Shown piece by piece: positions 1-8,274 of a stretch of DNA of 64,000 nucleotides. The notes beneath the pieces were generated by a model. The model was not told the origin of the DNA. It searched no databases and saw only the letters and a program-made list of their open reading frames with translations. How positions within the stretch are numbered: the stretch's first letter is position 1; each line of letters begins with the position of its first letter. The stretch comes from Limnohabitans sp. T6-5 (lineage in GTDB: Bacteria; Pseudomonadota; Gammaproteobacteria; Burkholderiales; Burkholderiaceae_C), in assembly GCF_003063315.1 (NCBI RefSeq), contig NZ_NERV01000001.1, positions 620,001 through 684,000 of the forward strand, given 5' to 3'. The translations under genes and the position numbers were made by a program.

Positions 1-2228
1 TCGGCGGGAATATCGGCCATTCGCACTTCTTGCCCTGTTCGCGCCCGCTTCATGCCTTCGGCCATGTGATCGGCCAAACCCAATTCACCAGCAGACAAAA
101 ACAGCAGCCGCCATGAAAGCCGGGGCCGTGGTGCGCCGTTACGGGTTGCCCGTGCCTTGCTTGATTCATTGGCCAGCATGTAGGCGCACTCGCCCGCCGT
201 TTTGGGGTCCACCTGTGCCAGTTCATCCAGCACCAGCAGCGAATCGCAGTGCTGGGCTGCAATCGCTTCAAGGGCGTTATCGGTGGTGCGCCAGCGTTGC
301 AGGTAATTGGGGCCACCGTTCACGCTTGCCGCTACTTTCAGGGCCGTGGTTTTGCCCGTTGACGATCCACCGCGAAAGTGAAAACCGCCCGATTCAACAC
401 ACCCAGGGCGCAGCAAAGGCCCGGCAAAGGCGCTGGCCACAGCGAACACCAGGCGCGAATTACCCGCACACATCGCGCCCACACGGTCACGCCATTGGTC
501 AGCAGTACCTTTGACTGTGAAAGTGTTTTCCATGGCTTGGTCACTTTGGAAAACGATCTTTTCGGCTTCATCGCCCATGGTTTCGCGTGGCAAAACAAAG
601 GCCAGGCCGTGCCACCCTATGCGGTCGGTGCAGGTGGTGAAATCTTCGGGCTGGCGCGTTTGAATGTATTGGGTCAGCAGGTTTCGGGCGCGTGGTGAAG
701 TGCCAATTCTCAGACCCTGCCCCATCAAAAATGCTCGGTATTCGCCACCGTCACCCGCCAGCATACGGGCGGGCATGGCCCATGTTTTGACGTGCCCCAA
801 TGGATCGGCAAAGCGCAGGTGATAACCCCAGCCGCCGCCATCATGGTCACGGGTCAATGCCAGCACGTCCAAACGACTGCACAGCCATTCGGCCTTGGTG
901 GGTTCGCCGTCCTTGTCCACACCAGCATAAAACACACCTTCATCGGTCACGCTGAATCTGTCCCACTCGTTCGCAGCTTTGCCGCCCGTGTGGCCACCGT
1001 CACCGCCGTGGCCACCATCGCCACCAGCAGCGCCAGCACTGGCCCCGCTTGAAGGCTTTTTGTTTCGTGCTGGGGGCTTGGTCTTGCCAGGCGCGTTTGT
1101 TTGGTGCGTGGCCCCGTCTGGTGCGTCCTGTGCGCCATCGTGCGCCGCCATCGCTGCCAGTTCGTGATCGGCAATCGCGGACAACACACAGTCACGCACA
1201 GCGTCAAGGCCGTGGGCTTGGTGCATGTCGTTGAAATCGCTTTGATTCGCTGCCAGGTCAACCGGGAACACGGCCAAACCCTTCACGGCCAAAGCCGCCG
1301 CCGTGGCTTTGATCTTGCCGGGGTTGTTGCCTGTTTTGATGAACGTGGCTTGGTCATCGTCACCACACAGCACCAGCAGCGCAGCGGGGTAAAGCTGGCG
1401 CAGGGCGTGGGCCACCTTGTCCATGTTGCCCGCATCAAAGGCCACCGCCACCGGATATCCCGTGGCTTCGTGCAGGCTTGCCGCCGTGGCGTAACCCTCA
1501 GCCACCAAAATGACGCGCACAGCCGCCCCTTGATCGCCCGCATGATCGCCCGCTTGATCGCCATCCCGGCCACCAGCGCCAGCTACAGCAGCCGGGGCAG
1601 GCACCGCACCCAGCAAGTGCCAAAGGCCCGATTTACGGCCATCCTTCAAAAATCGTTTTGTGCCCTCAGCGGTCACGCCTTGCAGGTTCCACAGCTTGCC
1701 CGCACCGTCAAACAGCGGGATCATCAAAGCGCCATCCACCGCACCAAAGCGCAGGCCGTGGGCCTTCACGCCTTTTCGCACCAGGTAAGCGGATTCGCCT
1801 TGATCGCTGCCCGCCTCCCATGCCTTCACAGCAGCAGCCGCCGCCGTTTCATGTCGCTGGCGCTGGGCTTCGGCTTCGCGGGTTTGTAGTTCGTGGTGAT
1901 CGCGCTGCCTTTGTGCCAGCACTTCGGGCGAAGGTTTGGCCGCTGCCTGCCCGTCTTTGGGCACGGTGTAGCCGTGTTGTTTGGCGAGGTGGATCAATGA
2001 ACCCATGGTCACAGACCCGCCCGCCATGAATGATCGCCAGGCCGTTCGGCAATCGTTGCCCTTGAAGTCTGGTGCAGTGGCAGACCATTCGAAAAACAGG
2101 TCATAGCCGCCCTCATCGGGGAATTCGGATTTGATCGCCATCCCTACCTTTGCCCATTCATCGCGGGGCAGGTTTGCCGGGATATGCGCCAGGGCTTGGC
2201 GGGTCGTTTCGTGTGTGTGGTGGTTCAT
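1..2228 (-). CDS. PriCT/Toprim/DUF927 primase-helicase, C-terminus cut by window edge
   Basis: One open frame runs from an ATG at 2228 to the left window edge, giving at least 742 residues without a stop. The first ~95 residues look like a PriCT_2 domain (RDEWAKVGMAIKSEF). At about 238-330 there is a Toprim fold with ILVAEGYATA and a later CGDDD. A Gly/His/Asp-rich low-complexity linker lies near residue 400. From about 420 onward the protein matches DUF927 P-loop helicases, with Walker A GGSSTGKTT near residue 620. Such proteins prime and unwind DNA for satellites, prophages and mobile elements. It follows the Nu1-like gene by 9 bp and is the last visible gene of the element operon. The family assignment is firm; autonomous replication by the element is inferred. 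Confidence 0.85.
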   Translation of the reverse strand, partial: MNHHTHETTRQALAHIPANLPRDEWAKVGMAIKSEFPDEGGYDLFFEWSATAPDFKGNDCRTAWRSFMAGGSVTMGSLIHLAKQHGYTVPKDGQAAAKPSPEVLAQRQRDHHELQTREAEAQRQRHETAAAAAVKAWEAGSDQGESAYLVRKGVKAHGLRFGAVDGALMIPLFDGAGKLWNLQGVTAEGTKRFLKDGRKSGLWHLLGAVPAPAAVAGAGGRDGDQAGDHAGDQGAAVRVILVAEGYATAASLHEATGYPVAVAFDAGNMDKVAHALRQLYPAALLVLCGDDDQATFIKTGNNPGKIKATAAALAVKGLAVFPVDLAANQSDFNDMHQAHGLDAVRDCVLSAIADHELAAMAAHDGAQDAPDGATHQTNAPGKTKPPARNKKPSSGASAGAAGGDGGHGGDGGHTGGKAANEWDRFSVTDEGVFYAGVDKDGEPTKAEWLCSRLDVLALTRDHDGGGWGYHLRFADPLGHVKTWAMPARMLAGDGGEYRAFLMGQGLRIGTSPRARNLLTQYIQTRQPEDFTTCTDRIGWHGLAFVLPRETMGDEAEKIVFQSDQAMENTFTVKGTADQWRDRVGAMCAGNSRLVFAVASAFAGPLLRPGCVESGGFHFRGGSSTGKTTALKVAASVNGGPNYLQRWRTTDNALEAIAAQHCDSLLVLDELAQVDPKTAGECAYMLANESSKARATRNGAPRPRLSWRLLFLSAGELGLADHMAEGMKRARTGQEVRMADIPA

Positions 2229-2237
2229 GGTTTTTGG

Positions 2238-2819
2238 TTACTCCACATCACTGGATTCGGGGGGTGAAAATTCATCCTCTAGGTCAACCACCAAACGTGC
2301 GGACAACAACTCGCAGGTTGCCCGCACCCACTCGTTACGGGCGCTGGCAATCGTGTTCATCACTTGGTCACGCGCAGCTTCGGGCAAGTCAGGGCAGGTT
2401 TTGCGAAGTGCAGCGGGTAGCTGATCTAATCGTTCGACAACCGACTGACTCGCAGCGGCCAACACTTCGGCCAACAAGGTAATCGGGGCATATTCGCCCC
2501 GTAAAACTGCGTTTTTGATTTCTTGGCCCTCACGTTGTGCCCGCTTCAAAGCCGCCGATTCGTGCGCCGGGTCAAGCCCGCCCACCGTGTCACCCAATCG
2601 CCCCGCCGCTTGTTCGCGAAGGCGGGCGCAATAGGCCGCTATCAACTCCCCCGTTGTTTGACAAGGGGGGAGCTTTCCACTGTTCACCATGGCGCTGATC
2701 GCTTGTTGTGAAACTCCAACCACTTCGGCCACCGTGTATTGCAAAACGGGGGCGTTCATGTCGATCGATTTGTTGGGCGCTTTGGTTTGGTTTGGTTTTT
2801 TCATTTTTGCTTTGTTCAA
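2238..2819 (-). CDS. Nu1-like phage terminase small subunit
   Basis: A protein of up to 193 residues. The N-terminal third carries a helix-turn-helix (VAEVVGVSQQAISAMV) followed by AAYCARLREQAAGR and a charged helical segment with QREGQEIKNAVLRGE and YAPITLLAEVLAA. This arrangement is typical of Nu1/DUF1441 small terminase proteins, which bind the packaging site and recruit the large terminase. The earliest start is a TTG overlapping the upstream stop; an ATG at 2804 is an alternative. No large terminase is visible in this part of the element. A DNA-binding protein unrelated to packaging cannot be excluded. Confidence 0.7.
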   Translation of the reverse strand: MNKAKMKKPNQTKAPNKSIDMNAPVLQYTVAEVVGVSQQAISAMVNSGKLPPCQTTGELIAAYCARLREQAAGRLGDTVGGLDPAHESAALKRAQREGQEIKNAVLRGEYAPITLLAEVLAAASQSVVERLDQLPAALRKTCPDLPEAARDQVMNTIASARNEWVRATCELLSARLVVDLEDEFSPPESSDVE

Positions 2820-3106
2820 ACGGGGTTGAAGTTCAATTCACATTGCCGGGTGTTTGTGGTGGTCAACACATACAAGCCCACACGGTTCACGGAACCATCG
2901 GGGTTTGTTCGGTCGATCATTTGGGTTTCGATTCGGTGTCCATCGCTTCGCAGTTCGTGAACACGAGCGCGGGGGTCTGGTGCGTTGCATTCGGTGGTCA
3001 ATTGCTCCACCGTGGCCGGGCCTTTGGCAAGCCTGCAAAGGATCGCCAGGCGCTGGCCTTCTATGCCGTTGTATCGGGGCGGGGTGTTGGTGGGCTTGTC
3101 CATCAC
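2816..3106 (-). CDS. Small winged-helix protein of the element
   Basis: A 96-residue protein with the pattern of a winged helix in its first two thirds (AILCRLAKGPATVEQL, then DPRARVHELRSDGHRIET) and a short beta-rich end (GLYVLTT). Such small helix-turn-helix proteins are common in prophage replication modules and may act as transcription or replication accessory factors. It overlaps the Nu1-like gene by 4 bp if that gene uses its TTG start, which suggests translational coupling. Function beyond DNA binding is not visible. Confidence 0.6.
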   Translation of the reverse strand: MMDKPTNTPPRYNGIEGQRLAILCRLAKGPATVEQLTTECNAPDPRARVHELRSDGHRIETQMIDRTNPDGSVNRVGLYVLTTTNTRQCELNFNPV

Positions 3107-3107
3107 G

Positions 3108-3290
3108 TCACCGCCGCATGGGTAAGCGCCGGGGCTTTGGGCTGGGGCTGGGCCTTGCCGTGGGCCGGGTCAGCACCAGCTTTTGAAATGCCGTGCTGCC
3201 CTGCCTGCCCTCGATCACGTCAAGCCCATGCAACCGAAGCCGCTGGGTTTGCGTGGTCTTGGTGTTGCCGCTGGGTTTGTCGCTTTTCAT
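3108..3290 (-). CDS. Small basic hypothetical protein of the element
   Basis: A 60-residue basic protein starting at MKSDKPSGN and ending in a Pro/Arg-rich tail. The ATG at 3290 is preferred to an upstream one at 3332 because it avoids overlap with the preceding gene. It lies in the same tight minus-strand operon, 1 bp before the winged-helix gene. The segment RLRLHGLDVIEGRQG could form beta strands, but no family is recognised. Confidence 0.45.
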   Translation of the reverse strand: MKSDKPSGNTKTTQTQRLRLHGLDVIEGRQGSTAFQKLVLTRPTARPSPSPKPRRLPMRR

Positions 3291-3294
3291 GGCT

Positions 3295-3546
3295 TCAATC
3301 CAGTTCTTCGGCAAAGCTAACCGGGGGGACAAAGGCCGGGGCCAGTTCGCACACCATGCCAGGCACCGACACTGCCAAAGGCTGGCCAGTTTTGGTATCC
3401 GTCACGGTCAACACACCGTCACCAGACAGGGCCACAGATCGCGCCCCGTGTGTGGCTTTCAGTGGCGTGGATCGCATCGCATCAAAGCCCCAGCGAAGGC
3501 ACTCCAAAGCCTCAGCGGCCCGCATGTTTTGAATTCGCTCGGTCAT
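3295..3546 (-). CDS. Hypothetical protein of the element
   Basis: An 83-residue protein starting at MTERIQNMRAAEALECL. The start at 3546 overlaps the stop of the SSB-like gene in an ATGA, a good sign of coupling; a longer reading frame from 3669 would overlap that gene heavily. The N-terminus is helical and the middle looks beta-rich (VALSGDGVLTVTD). No domain is recognised. Its place between SSB and DNA-binding genes suggests a replication accessory role. Confidence 0.5.
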   Translation of the reverse strand: MTERIQNMRAAEALECLRWGFDAMRSTPLKATHGARSVALSGDGVLTVTDTKTGQPLAVSVPGMVCELAPAFVPPVSFAEELD

Positions 3547-3890
3547 TGGTGCGCCCCCTCTGTTTGCGCTTCCTGTGCTTTGCGTTTGCGCCCCAGGTGG
3601 TAAGCGGTCATCACGGCATAAACCGACACGTTCAAGCCGTGGCACTGGCCTTTGTTTTGATCGGCCCACACCGATATCGAAGCCTCGCCACTCACGGCCA
3701 CTGAATCGCCATCGTCAAGGGCTTGCATCGCTGCAATCGCCTTTTGTGAAAAGGTGATACAGCTACAAAGCAGGCTTTCCCCGTCTTTGCCCGGCGCTGC
3801 AATGCGCCAGGTTGCAAAGGCGTTGCCGTTTGAGGATTGGCGAACCGTCACAGCGCCGCGAAGGCGTCCGGCAATCAGTGCATCAATCAT
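3543..3890 (-). CDS. Single-stranded DNA-binding protein-like OB-fold protein
   Basis: A 115-residue protein with the compact OB-fold pattern of bacterial and phage SSBs: an opening strand (MIDALIAGRLRGAVTVR), FATWRIAAPG, a CITFSQKAIAAM segment where SSBs place the W/F and polar positions, and DGDSVAVSGEASISVW. It lacks the long acidic tail of the host SSB and ends in a basic and Gln/Glu-rich stretch. It probably coats single-stranded DNA during element replication. It sits between alpA and two small genes with overlapping ends. Confidence 0.75.
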   Translation of the reverse strand: MIDALIAGRLRGAVTVRQSSNGNAFATWRIAAPGKDGESLLCSCITFSQKAIAAMQALDDGDSVAVSGEASISVWADQNKGQCHGLNVSVYAVMTAYHLGRKRKAQEAQTEGAHQ

Positions 3891-4123
3891 TTGTCACCCC
3901 CTTGTGGTCTTGCCTCTGTACGGCCTGCAATCCATGCCAGAACATCGGATTCACGCCAGGCCACAGCGCGGGCACCAATGCGAACAGGCGTAGGGAACCC
4001 GTGCGACTTGCTGCCCATGTACGTGTAAATTGAAGATTTGCGAAGGCCCGTTAGGTTTTCAACGGCATCAAGGCGCAACAGTCGCCCGGGGGCTGGGGTG
4101 TTGAGTGGTGTTTTTTGGTTCAA
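3887..4123 (-). CDS. alpA: AlpA-family excisionase/transcriptional activator
   Basis: A 78-residue protein if read from the TTG at 4123, which follows an AGGAAA ribosome site. A longer frame from 4228 adds about 35 non-conserved residues. The core LLRLDAVENLTGL, SSIYTYM, FPTPVRIGARAVAW and WIAGR is the MerR-like AlpA/excisionase fold. AlpA proteins of P4-like elements and PICIs activate or excise the island on helper-phage signals. Here it is the first gene of the replication block, which agrees with a switch role. The family call is strong; the start is inferred. Confidence 0.85.
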   Translation of the reverse strand: MNQKTPLNTPAPGRLLRLDAVENLTGLRKSSIYTYMGSKSHGFPTPVRIGARAVAWRESDVLAWIAGRTEARPQGGDK

Positions 4124-4261
4124 AGCGTTTCCTAGAAAGTTGCAAAGGCCCGCATGGGTGCAGACAGGTGCAATGTCGTAGAACGTGAACTTAAAAGTAA
4201 TCACCGCAAATAAACGATTTGCGGGCATTTGCGGGGATGTTTTCGGCGCTAGGTGGCGTTG

Positions 4262-4993
4262 TCAGCTTGGTGGGCCTTGATCGGCCTGCCATAGCTTGAG
4301 GGTCGTTGCTGCCAGTTTGGCGCTGAACGGGTGTCCCATCTTTTCACCCAGGTCGCTTAACCACTTGGTAAACCAGCCGCTTTCCGACAAGGGCGGGGCT
4401 TTGCCAAAGTGCGACAAATAGGCTTGGAAAACCGTCAAGATAATGGCCCTGCTCAGGGCGTGTTTATCAGCTTTGCCCGCCTGAGGGTTAAGCAAACCAG
4501 CCGCACAGCTTGCCGCATTTTCTAGGTTTTGCACGGCATCCCAAAACGCGCCGGGGGTGGTCAGTTTTGGGCGGGCATCCTCTAGAAAATCCACCTTTTG
4601 TGAAGCGTCACCCAATAAAGCCACTTCAACAGCACCAGCGCGAAACAACCTCAATCCGACAGGGTCAAGTGCTGCAAGGCTTTGCAATAAGGCGCGGGCT
4701 TGAGTCTTGACGTTTTCAATTTTTGCCTCGGTCACTTGTGCCCGTGCTTGCCCCTTTCGCATCAAGGGAATTCGAATCCTCACCAGAACATCACTCAGGA
4801 AAATTCTTCGCATTTCGTCTGGTGCGCGGCCCGGGATGTTTTTCAGAAGGGTCTTGAAGACTCCATCATTGATCGGGTTTTTATCAAGCCAGAAGGTACG
4901 GTTTTGGATGTCATGTTGCTCAAAGTTCGGCCTAATCAATGGGCGTTTTTTGGTTGCCATTGTTTTGGATTTTGGTTTTATTTGTTCGCTCAC
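4262..4993 (-). CDS. Conserved-looking hypothetical protein of the element
   Basis: A 243-residue, mostly helical protein with a basic, Lys-rich N-terminus ([19 protein letters not shown]) and a Trp-containing C-terminus ([14 protein letters not shown]). No catalytic motif stands out. It overlaps radC by 4 bp and precedes alpA by about 140 bp on the minus strand. The basic start and the neighbours suggest a DNA-associated or replication role, but this is inference and no family is recognised. Confidence 0.6.
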   Translation of the reverse strand: MSEQIKPKSKTMATKKRPLIRPNFEQHDIQNRTFWLDKNPINDGVFKTLLKNIPGRAPDEMRRIFLSDVLVRIRIPLMRKGQARAQVTEAKIENVKTQARALLQSLAALDPVGLRLFRAGAVEVALLGDASQKVDFLEDARPKLTTPGAFWDAVQNLENAASCAAGLLNPQAGKADKHALSRAIILTVFQAYLSHFGKAPPLSESGWFTKWLSDLGEKMGHPFSAKLAATTLKLWQADQGPPS

Positions 4994-5646
4994 ATCATCC
5001 CCCGTTCAGCCATGGACAACACAGCAGCGCCACCCACAATCATGTGATCCAACACCCGCACGTCAACGAATGAAAGCGCATGTTTCAGCGTTTGGGTCAG
5101 GTGTTCATCGGCCCGGCTAGGCTGGGCTGATCCGCTGGGGTGGTTATGCACCAACATCACCGACGCCGCTTCATAGCGCAATGCTGCAATGGCCACTTCG
5201 CGGGGGTAAACGCTCGTTTGTGAAAGCGTCCCCACAAACATGACTTCAAAGGCAATCACCGCGTTTTGACTATCCAAGAACAGCACCGCAAACACTTCAC
5301 GCCGTTCACTGGCCAGGTGCAGCCGCAAATACTGTTTCACCGCATCAGGCGTTGTAAATGCCGCCCCAGGCTGGCGCAGGTAGCCGCCCAAAATGGTCAG
5401 GGCCGCATCAATCACAGCGCGTTCATGGTCGGGCATGACAAAGCGGGCAGACAGCACCCCGGGCGCTTCACGATGCACAGGCACCGCACAGCGGGCCGGG
5501 CTTTGTCGTGGTGCGCGTTTACGGGGCGTGGGCGGGGTTGCAGTGCCTACCCCTTGCAGGGCGTCAATCAGGGCCGTGGGCGGGCGTTCGCTGGCCTTGC
5601 TGGCGCGGCGTGTGGTGTTGGGCGTGGTGGTGGTCTTGATGTTCAT
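4990..5646 (-). CDS. radC: RadC/JAB-domain (MPN+) protein
   Basis: A 218-residue protein. The first ~85 residues are Pro/Arg-rich and look disordered. The C-terminal ~130 residues are a RadC JAB domain, with the metal-binding HNHPSG near residue 167 followed by Asp in SRAD, and [16 protein letters not shown] at the start of the core. Mobile-element RadC homologues are very common next to replication and anti-restriction genes; their molecular role is unsettled despite the old DNA-repair name. It overlaps the downstream gene by 4 bp. Confidence 0.85.
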   Translation of the reverse strand: MNIKTTTTPNTTRRASKASERPPTALIDALQGVGTATPPTPRKRAPRQSPARCAVPVHREAPGVLSARFVMPDHERAVIDAALTILGGYLRQPGAAFTTPDAVKQYLRLHLASERREVFAVLFLDSQNAVIAFEVMFVGTLSQTSVYPREVAIAALRYEAASVMLVHNHPSGSAQPSRADEHLTQTLKHALSFVDVRVLDHMIVGGAAVLSMAERGMM

Positions 5647-5649
5647 CGC

Positions 5650-5955
5650 TCAACCCTTCACCGTTGGCAAGGTGGCATCAGTCGTGGGTGAATCCAAGTT
5701 CATCCAGTGGTTGACGTTCAACGGCTCAAACAGGCCCGGTATCAATGCGTTGCCTGTGATTTCGTTCACCATGCCCATTCGGGAAAGCAGAACATGCAGC
5801 GACTGTGCAAGGGCGAAGGTTTCCCGCCCGGTTGACGCAGTGGGAACCTCGTTTTTTTCTTGAATCATTTCCAGCAAAGCTAAGGCCGTGCTGATACCGG
5901 CGGCCATGTCGGTGAATCCACCGCCTACCAGGTCAAGGTCAAATGAATGAGCCAT
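5650..5955 (-). CDS. Hypothetical protein of the element
   Basis: A 101-residue protein with helical segments (AAGISTALALLEMIQ and FALAQSLHVLLSRMG) and no recognised motif. It lies 3 bp upstream of radC and 3 bp downstream of another small unknown gene, so all three are probably co-transcribed. Function is unknown. Confidence 0.55.
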   Translation of the reverse strand: MAHSFDLDLVGGGFTDMAAGISTALALLEMIQEKNEVPTASTGRETFALAQSLHVLLSRMGMVNEITGNALIPGLFEPLNVNHWMNLDSPTTDATLPTVKG

Positions 5956-5958
5956 GGT

Positions 5959-6255
5959 TCAACCCTCCAGCGATGCAAAAGCACGAACACCAGCGCCAGC
6001 ATGTGCAGACGTATGAACAGGCATGTTCAGGCGGTTCAGTGCGCCCAATGCCTGCACAGCTTTGCGGGTTGCGCCAGGGATGTTGGCCGCATTGGATCGC
6101 AGGTAATGCAGCGCCATGGACAGGGCGTTTTCTGCCTCTTGATGCGCGGCCATCGTGGCCAGGTTTTCGGCCGTAGTGCTGGCCAAGTCTTGCGGGGTGG
6201 TGGTGGGTGTTGCCGTGCTGGGTCGGCGGGTCAAGTGAATGACGTTGGTGGTCAT
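5959..6255 (-). CDS. Hypothetical protein, first gene of the radC block
   Basis: A 98-residue protein with a Thr/Pro-rich N-terminus and a helical Ala-rich centre (AENLATMAAHQEAENALSM). It is the first gene after a 440-bp non-coding stretch and is preceded by a GGAGCC-type ribosome site. No family is recognised. Position suggests it opens the operon that runs down to the primase. Confidence 0.5.
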   Translation of the reverse strand: MTTNVIHLTRRPSTATPTTTPQDLASTTAENLATMAAHQEAENALSMALHYLRSNAANIPGATRKAVQALGALNRLNMPVHTSAHAGAGVRAFASLEG

Positions 6256-6696
6256 GGTTCAGGCTCCTCTATGAGACTCTAAAACCACTCGCCACGTTTT
6301 CAAGCGCAGCGGGTGGACGGGATGTTGAAAACACGGATAGAGCCGTGCGCCGGGCGTTGCCGCTTCGGCCATCCCGCCCAAAAGCAAAGCCCCCGCCGCC
6401 GTGGCGTGGGCATGTTCAGACGTGACAAAACCTCACTATCGGGGAGGTTGCGCCGCTCTATCAAAAGGTGTTTTCAAGCACCGGCCCCGGTCAGGGGTTT
6501 GGGCGATTATGTCACGGGGTGGGGCGTGGGTGTCAAGGGCTAGGGCTTGAAGGGGTGGGCGGGCCGCATCGGTCCGGGCACAGGTAGACACTGCACCAGG
6601 TCAAGGGCAAGCGGCCACACTGCAAGACACAGGGCCGCAGGGGCCGGGCAATCCGGGGCCACCAGATCGGACGAAAACAACAAGCACCGACAGACA
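6256..6696. other. Non-coding stretch with inverted repeats, probable promoter region
   Basis: About 440 bp without a convincing gene between the radC operon and the HTH gene. It contains an 8-bp inverted repeat GTTTTCAA/TTGAAAAC near 6297-6333, and the halves GGATAGAGC (about 6337) and GCTCTATC (about 6452) that could pair over a longer distance. TTTTCAAGC recurs near 6471. The region must hold the promoter of the leftward operon. A structured RNA or operator array is possible but unproved. Confidence 0.35.
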
Positions 6697-6720
6697 AAAA
6701 CCGCCCGTGGGCGGTTTGTT
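6697..6720 (-). terminator. Rho-independent terminator of the DUF4258/HTH pair
   Basis: Read on the minus strand, ACCGCCC/GGGCGGT form a GC-rich stem with an ACG-type loop followed by a run of T. It lies 15 bp beyond the stop of the HTH gene, in the right orientation. Confidence 0.75.
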
Positions 6721-6734
6721 GCGGGGGGTGCGGG

Positions 6735-7238
6735 TCAGGCTGCAAGGGGTTTGCGTTTGGCCCGTGGCGTGGTGCGTGTGGTGGTTCGTGCAGGTTTGGC
6801 CGTGGCCTCTGTGCTGGCCCGCCAGCCTTTGGCCGTCTCGCTCAGGGTCACGGTGAATCGTTCGGATTCATTCAGGGCCGTGACGATGTTTTTAACCTGT
6901 TCGTGTCCGTTGGTGTGGGCCGTGTAAAACAGGCGAATCATAGAGTCTGCCATTTTGGGCACCCGCCCGGTTTTCTCCCACAGGGCCACGGCCTGCCCGC
7001 TAACCCCCAGCATTTGCCCTAGGCTGGGCTGGGACAACATGAGGCCGTTTCGCAGGTAGCGGAATTCGGCGCCGGTCAGCTTGGATGGTTTCTTGGTCAA
7101 GGCCGTGCAAATGGTTTGCGTCAAGCCTTCCAGGTCATCAATCGCCATCGCTTCACCATAGGGTGTTTTTTGCACCCGGTAGCCGTTGGCCAGCCGCACA
7201 TTTTGTAAGCCCCCGTCTGTGTAGTGGTACATGTTCAT
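6735..7238 (-). CDS. MqsA/YgiT-like HTH antitoxin or regulator
   Basis: A 167-residue protein starting at MNMYHYTDGG. The opening YHYTDGGLQNV, then TPYGEAMAIDDLEGL and an XRE-type helix-turn-helix (LSQPSLGQMLGVSGQAVALWE) match the YgiT/MqsA-type regulators that pair with DUF4258 proteins. The C-terminus is Thr/Arg/Lys-rich. The start overlaps the upstream stop as ATGA, so the two genes are coupled. It probably binds and represses its own promoter and may neutralise the upstream protein. A plain transcription regulator is the alternative. Confidence 0.7.
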   Translation of the reverse strand: MNMYHYTDGGLQNVRLANGYRVQKTPYGEAMAIDDLEGLTQTICTALTKKPSKLTGAEFRYLRNGLMLSQPSLGQMLGVSGQAVALWEKTGRVPKMADSMIRLFYTAHTNGHEQVKNIVTALNESERFTVTLSETAKGWRASTEATAKPARTTTRTTPRAKRKPLAA

Positions 7239-7546
7239 TCTCCAATCAATAACGCAGTGACAACAATTCCAGCCCCGGCGCTGGCATCTTCCAGCGCCAG
7301 CACAACCCCAATGTTTCGCCCTGTAATGGCCCGCTCCATGCGGCATAGGGTATGGCCGGTTTTTATGTCCGGCTCAGGCTCTCGCCGTATCACGCCCCGC
7401 TGCAAAACCTCCAGCACTTGGAGCCGTGTGATTTGCCGCTCTCGCATCCGTGCCAGTGCGTGGCGCGTGAAAAACACACTGCCGCTTTCAACGGACAAAT
7501 GCCGTATCAGCGTCTCCCATTGGTTTTTTGTTGGCTTGCGTGGCAT
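7235..7546 (-). CDS. DUF4258 protein, candidate toxin
   Basis: A 103-residue protein with the DUF4258 signature: FFTRHALARMRERQI, then LEVLQRGVIRREPEPD and a later GRNIGVVLALED. DUF4258 proteins are small basic proteins related in arrangement to MqsR/BrnT-like nucleases and often sit upstream of an HTH partner. Here the partner gene follows with a 4-bp overlap, as in type II toxin-antitoxin operons. Toxicity is inferred from context. Confidence 0.65.
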   Translation of the reverse strand: MPRKPTKNQWETLIRHLSVESGSVFFTRHALARMRERQITRLQVLEVLQRGVIRREPEPDIKTGHTLCRMERAITGRNIGVVLALEDASAGAGIVVTALLIGE

Positions 7547-8229
7547 ATAAAAATTATAGGTTACTCAGGCAGTATGAACGGCTGGGCATGTCTGGCAGGG
7601 TCTTTACTTTGCCCACAGGGCCGGGCAAGGCCAGCACCCAGCCGCTGGCGCTGGCCACCGCAAACACACAGGCAGGCAAGCCACACCCAACGGGTCAGCA
7701 GCGCCGCCGATAAGGGGGCAAAGGGGGGCACTTTTCGCGGCCATTTCCGGGGCCGTGCGTTCGCGTCCGTTGGCGGGGCATCGAATACCGCACCAGGGCA
7801 AACAGCAAAGCACCGGGGGCACCGTGCAGGCGTGTGGACAGCCGCACCGCCAACACCGCCCGAAAACGTCAAAACCATGGGCGGGCCGTTGCTCACTGGA
7901 ACAAAACACCAAAACCGGGCACCAGCGCCAGCGATTCAGGCGGGCAAGGCAAAAACCAGCGAAGGCAAGGGGCGAAGGCAGGCGAAAAAAGGGGCCGAAT
8001 ATATGTGAATGAGTAAATTTTTTTCACATACTGATACTGTCCCGGCTTTGTCCCCGTTTTGTCCCCGTTTTGTCCCCGTTTTGTCCCCGTTTTGTCCCCG
8101 CACCTCAAACCGCTGCAAACCCGCATCAATCCTCACTTCCTCCAATTTGTCCCCGCTGTCCCCGCACTTTTAGAAACTAGCAGCCGGTAAAAAAAGGTGA
8201 AAACACTGTTCACACGCCTGCACGGGCGT
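7547..8229. other. Non-coding stretch between the DUF4258 gene and the integrase terminator
   Basis: About 680 bp without a supported gene. Open frames here have odd composition and no family signal. The notable content is an 11-bp tandem repeat (8046-8100) and two further copies near 8145-8165. The promoter of the DUF4258/HTH pair must lie in the first ~150 bp. Confidence 0.4.
8046..8100. repeat. Five tandem 11-bp repeats (TTTTGTCCCCG)
   Basis: Four perfect and one near-perfect copy of TTTTGTCCCCG stand head to tail, and two looser copies follow at about 8145-8165. The period is close to one DNA turn, so a protein would meet every copy on one face of the helix. Similar TGTTCCCCG motifs lie on the other side of the integrase gene. 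Integrase arm sites or replication iterons are the likeliest roles. Confidence 0.8.
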
Positions 8230-8254
8230 AAAAAAACCGCCTCGGTGGGCGGTT
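8230..8254 (-). terminator. Rho-independent terminator of the integrase gene
   Basis: On the minus strand AACCGCC and GGCGGTT pair around a short loop and are followed by seven T. It lies 20 bp beyond the integrase stop codon and is oriented for it. Confidence 0.8.
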
Positions 8255-8274
8255 CGGCCGGTCGCTGGGGCGGG

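Noticed and set aside
7561..7896. Minus-strand frame in the gap before the integrase repeats
   Set aside because: Cys/Trp/Pro-rich composition without ribosome site or family signal; probably non-coding.
8046..8100. CRISPR or microsatellite coding repeat
   Set aside because: The unit is only 11 bp with no spacers, and the frames across it have no start or family support.
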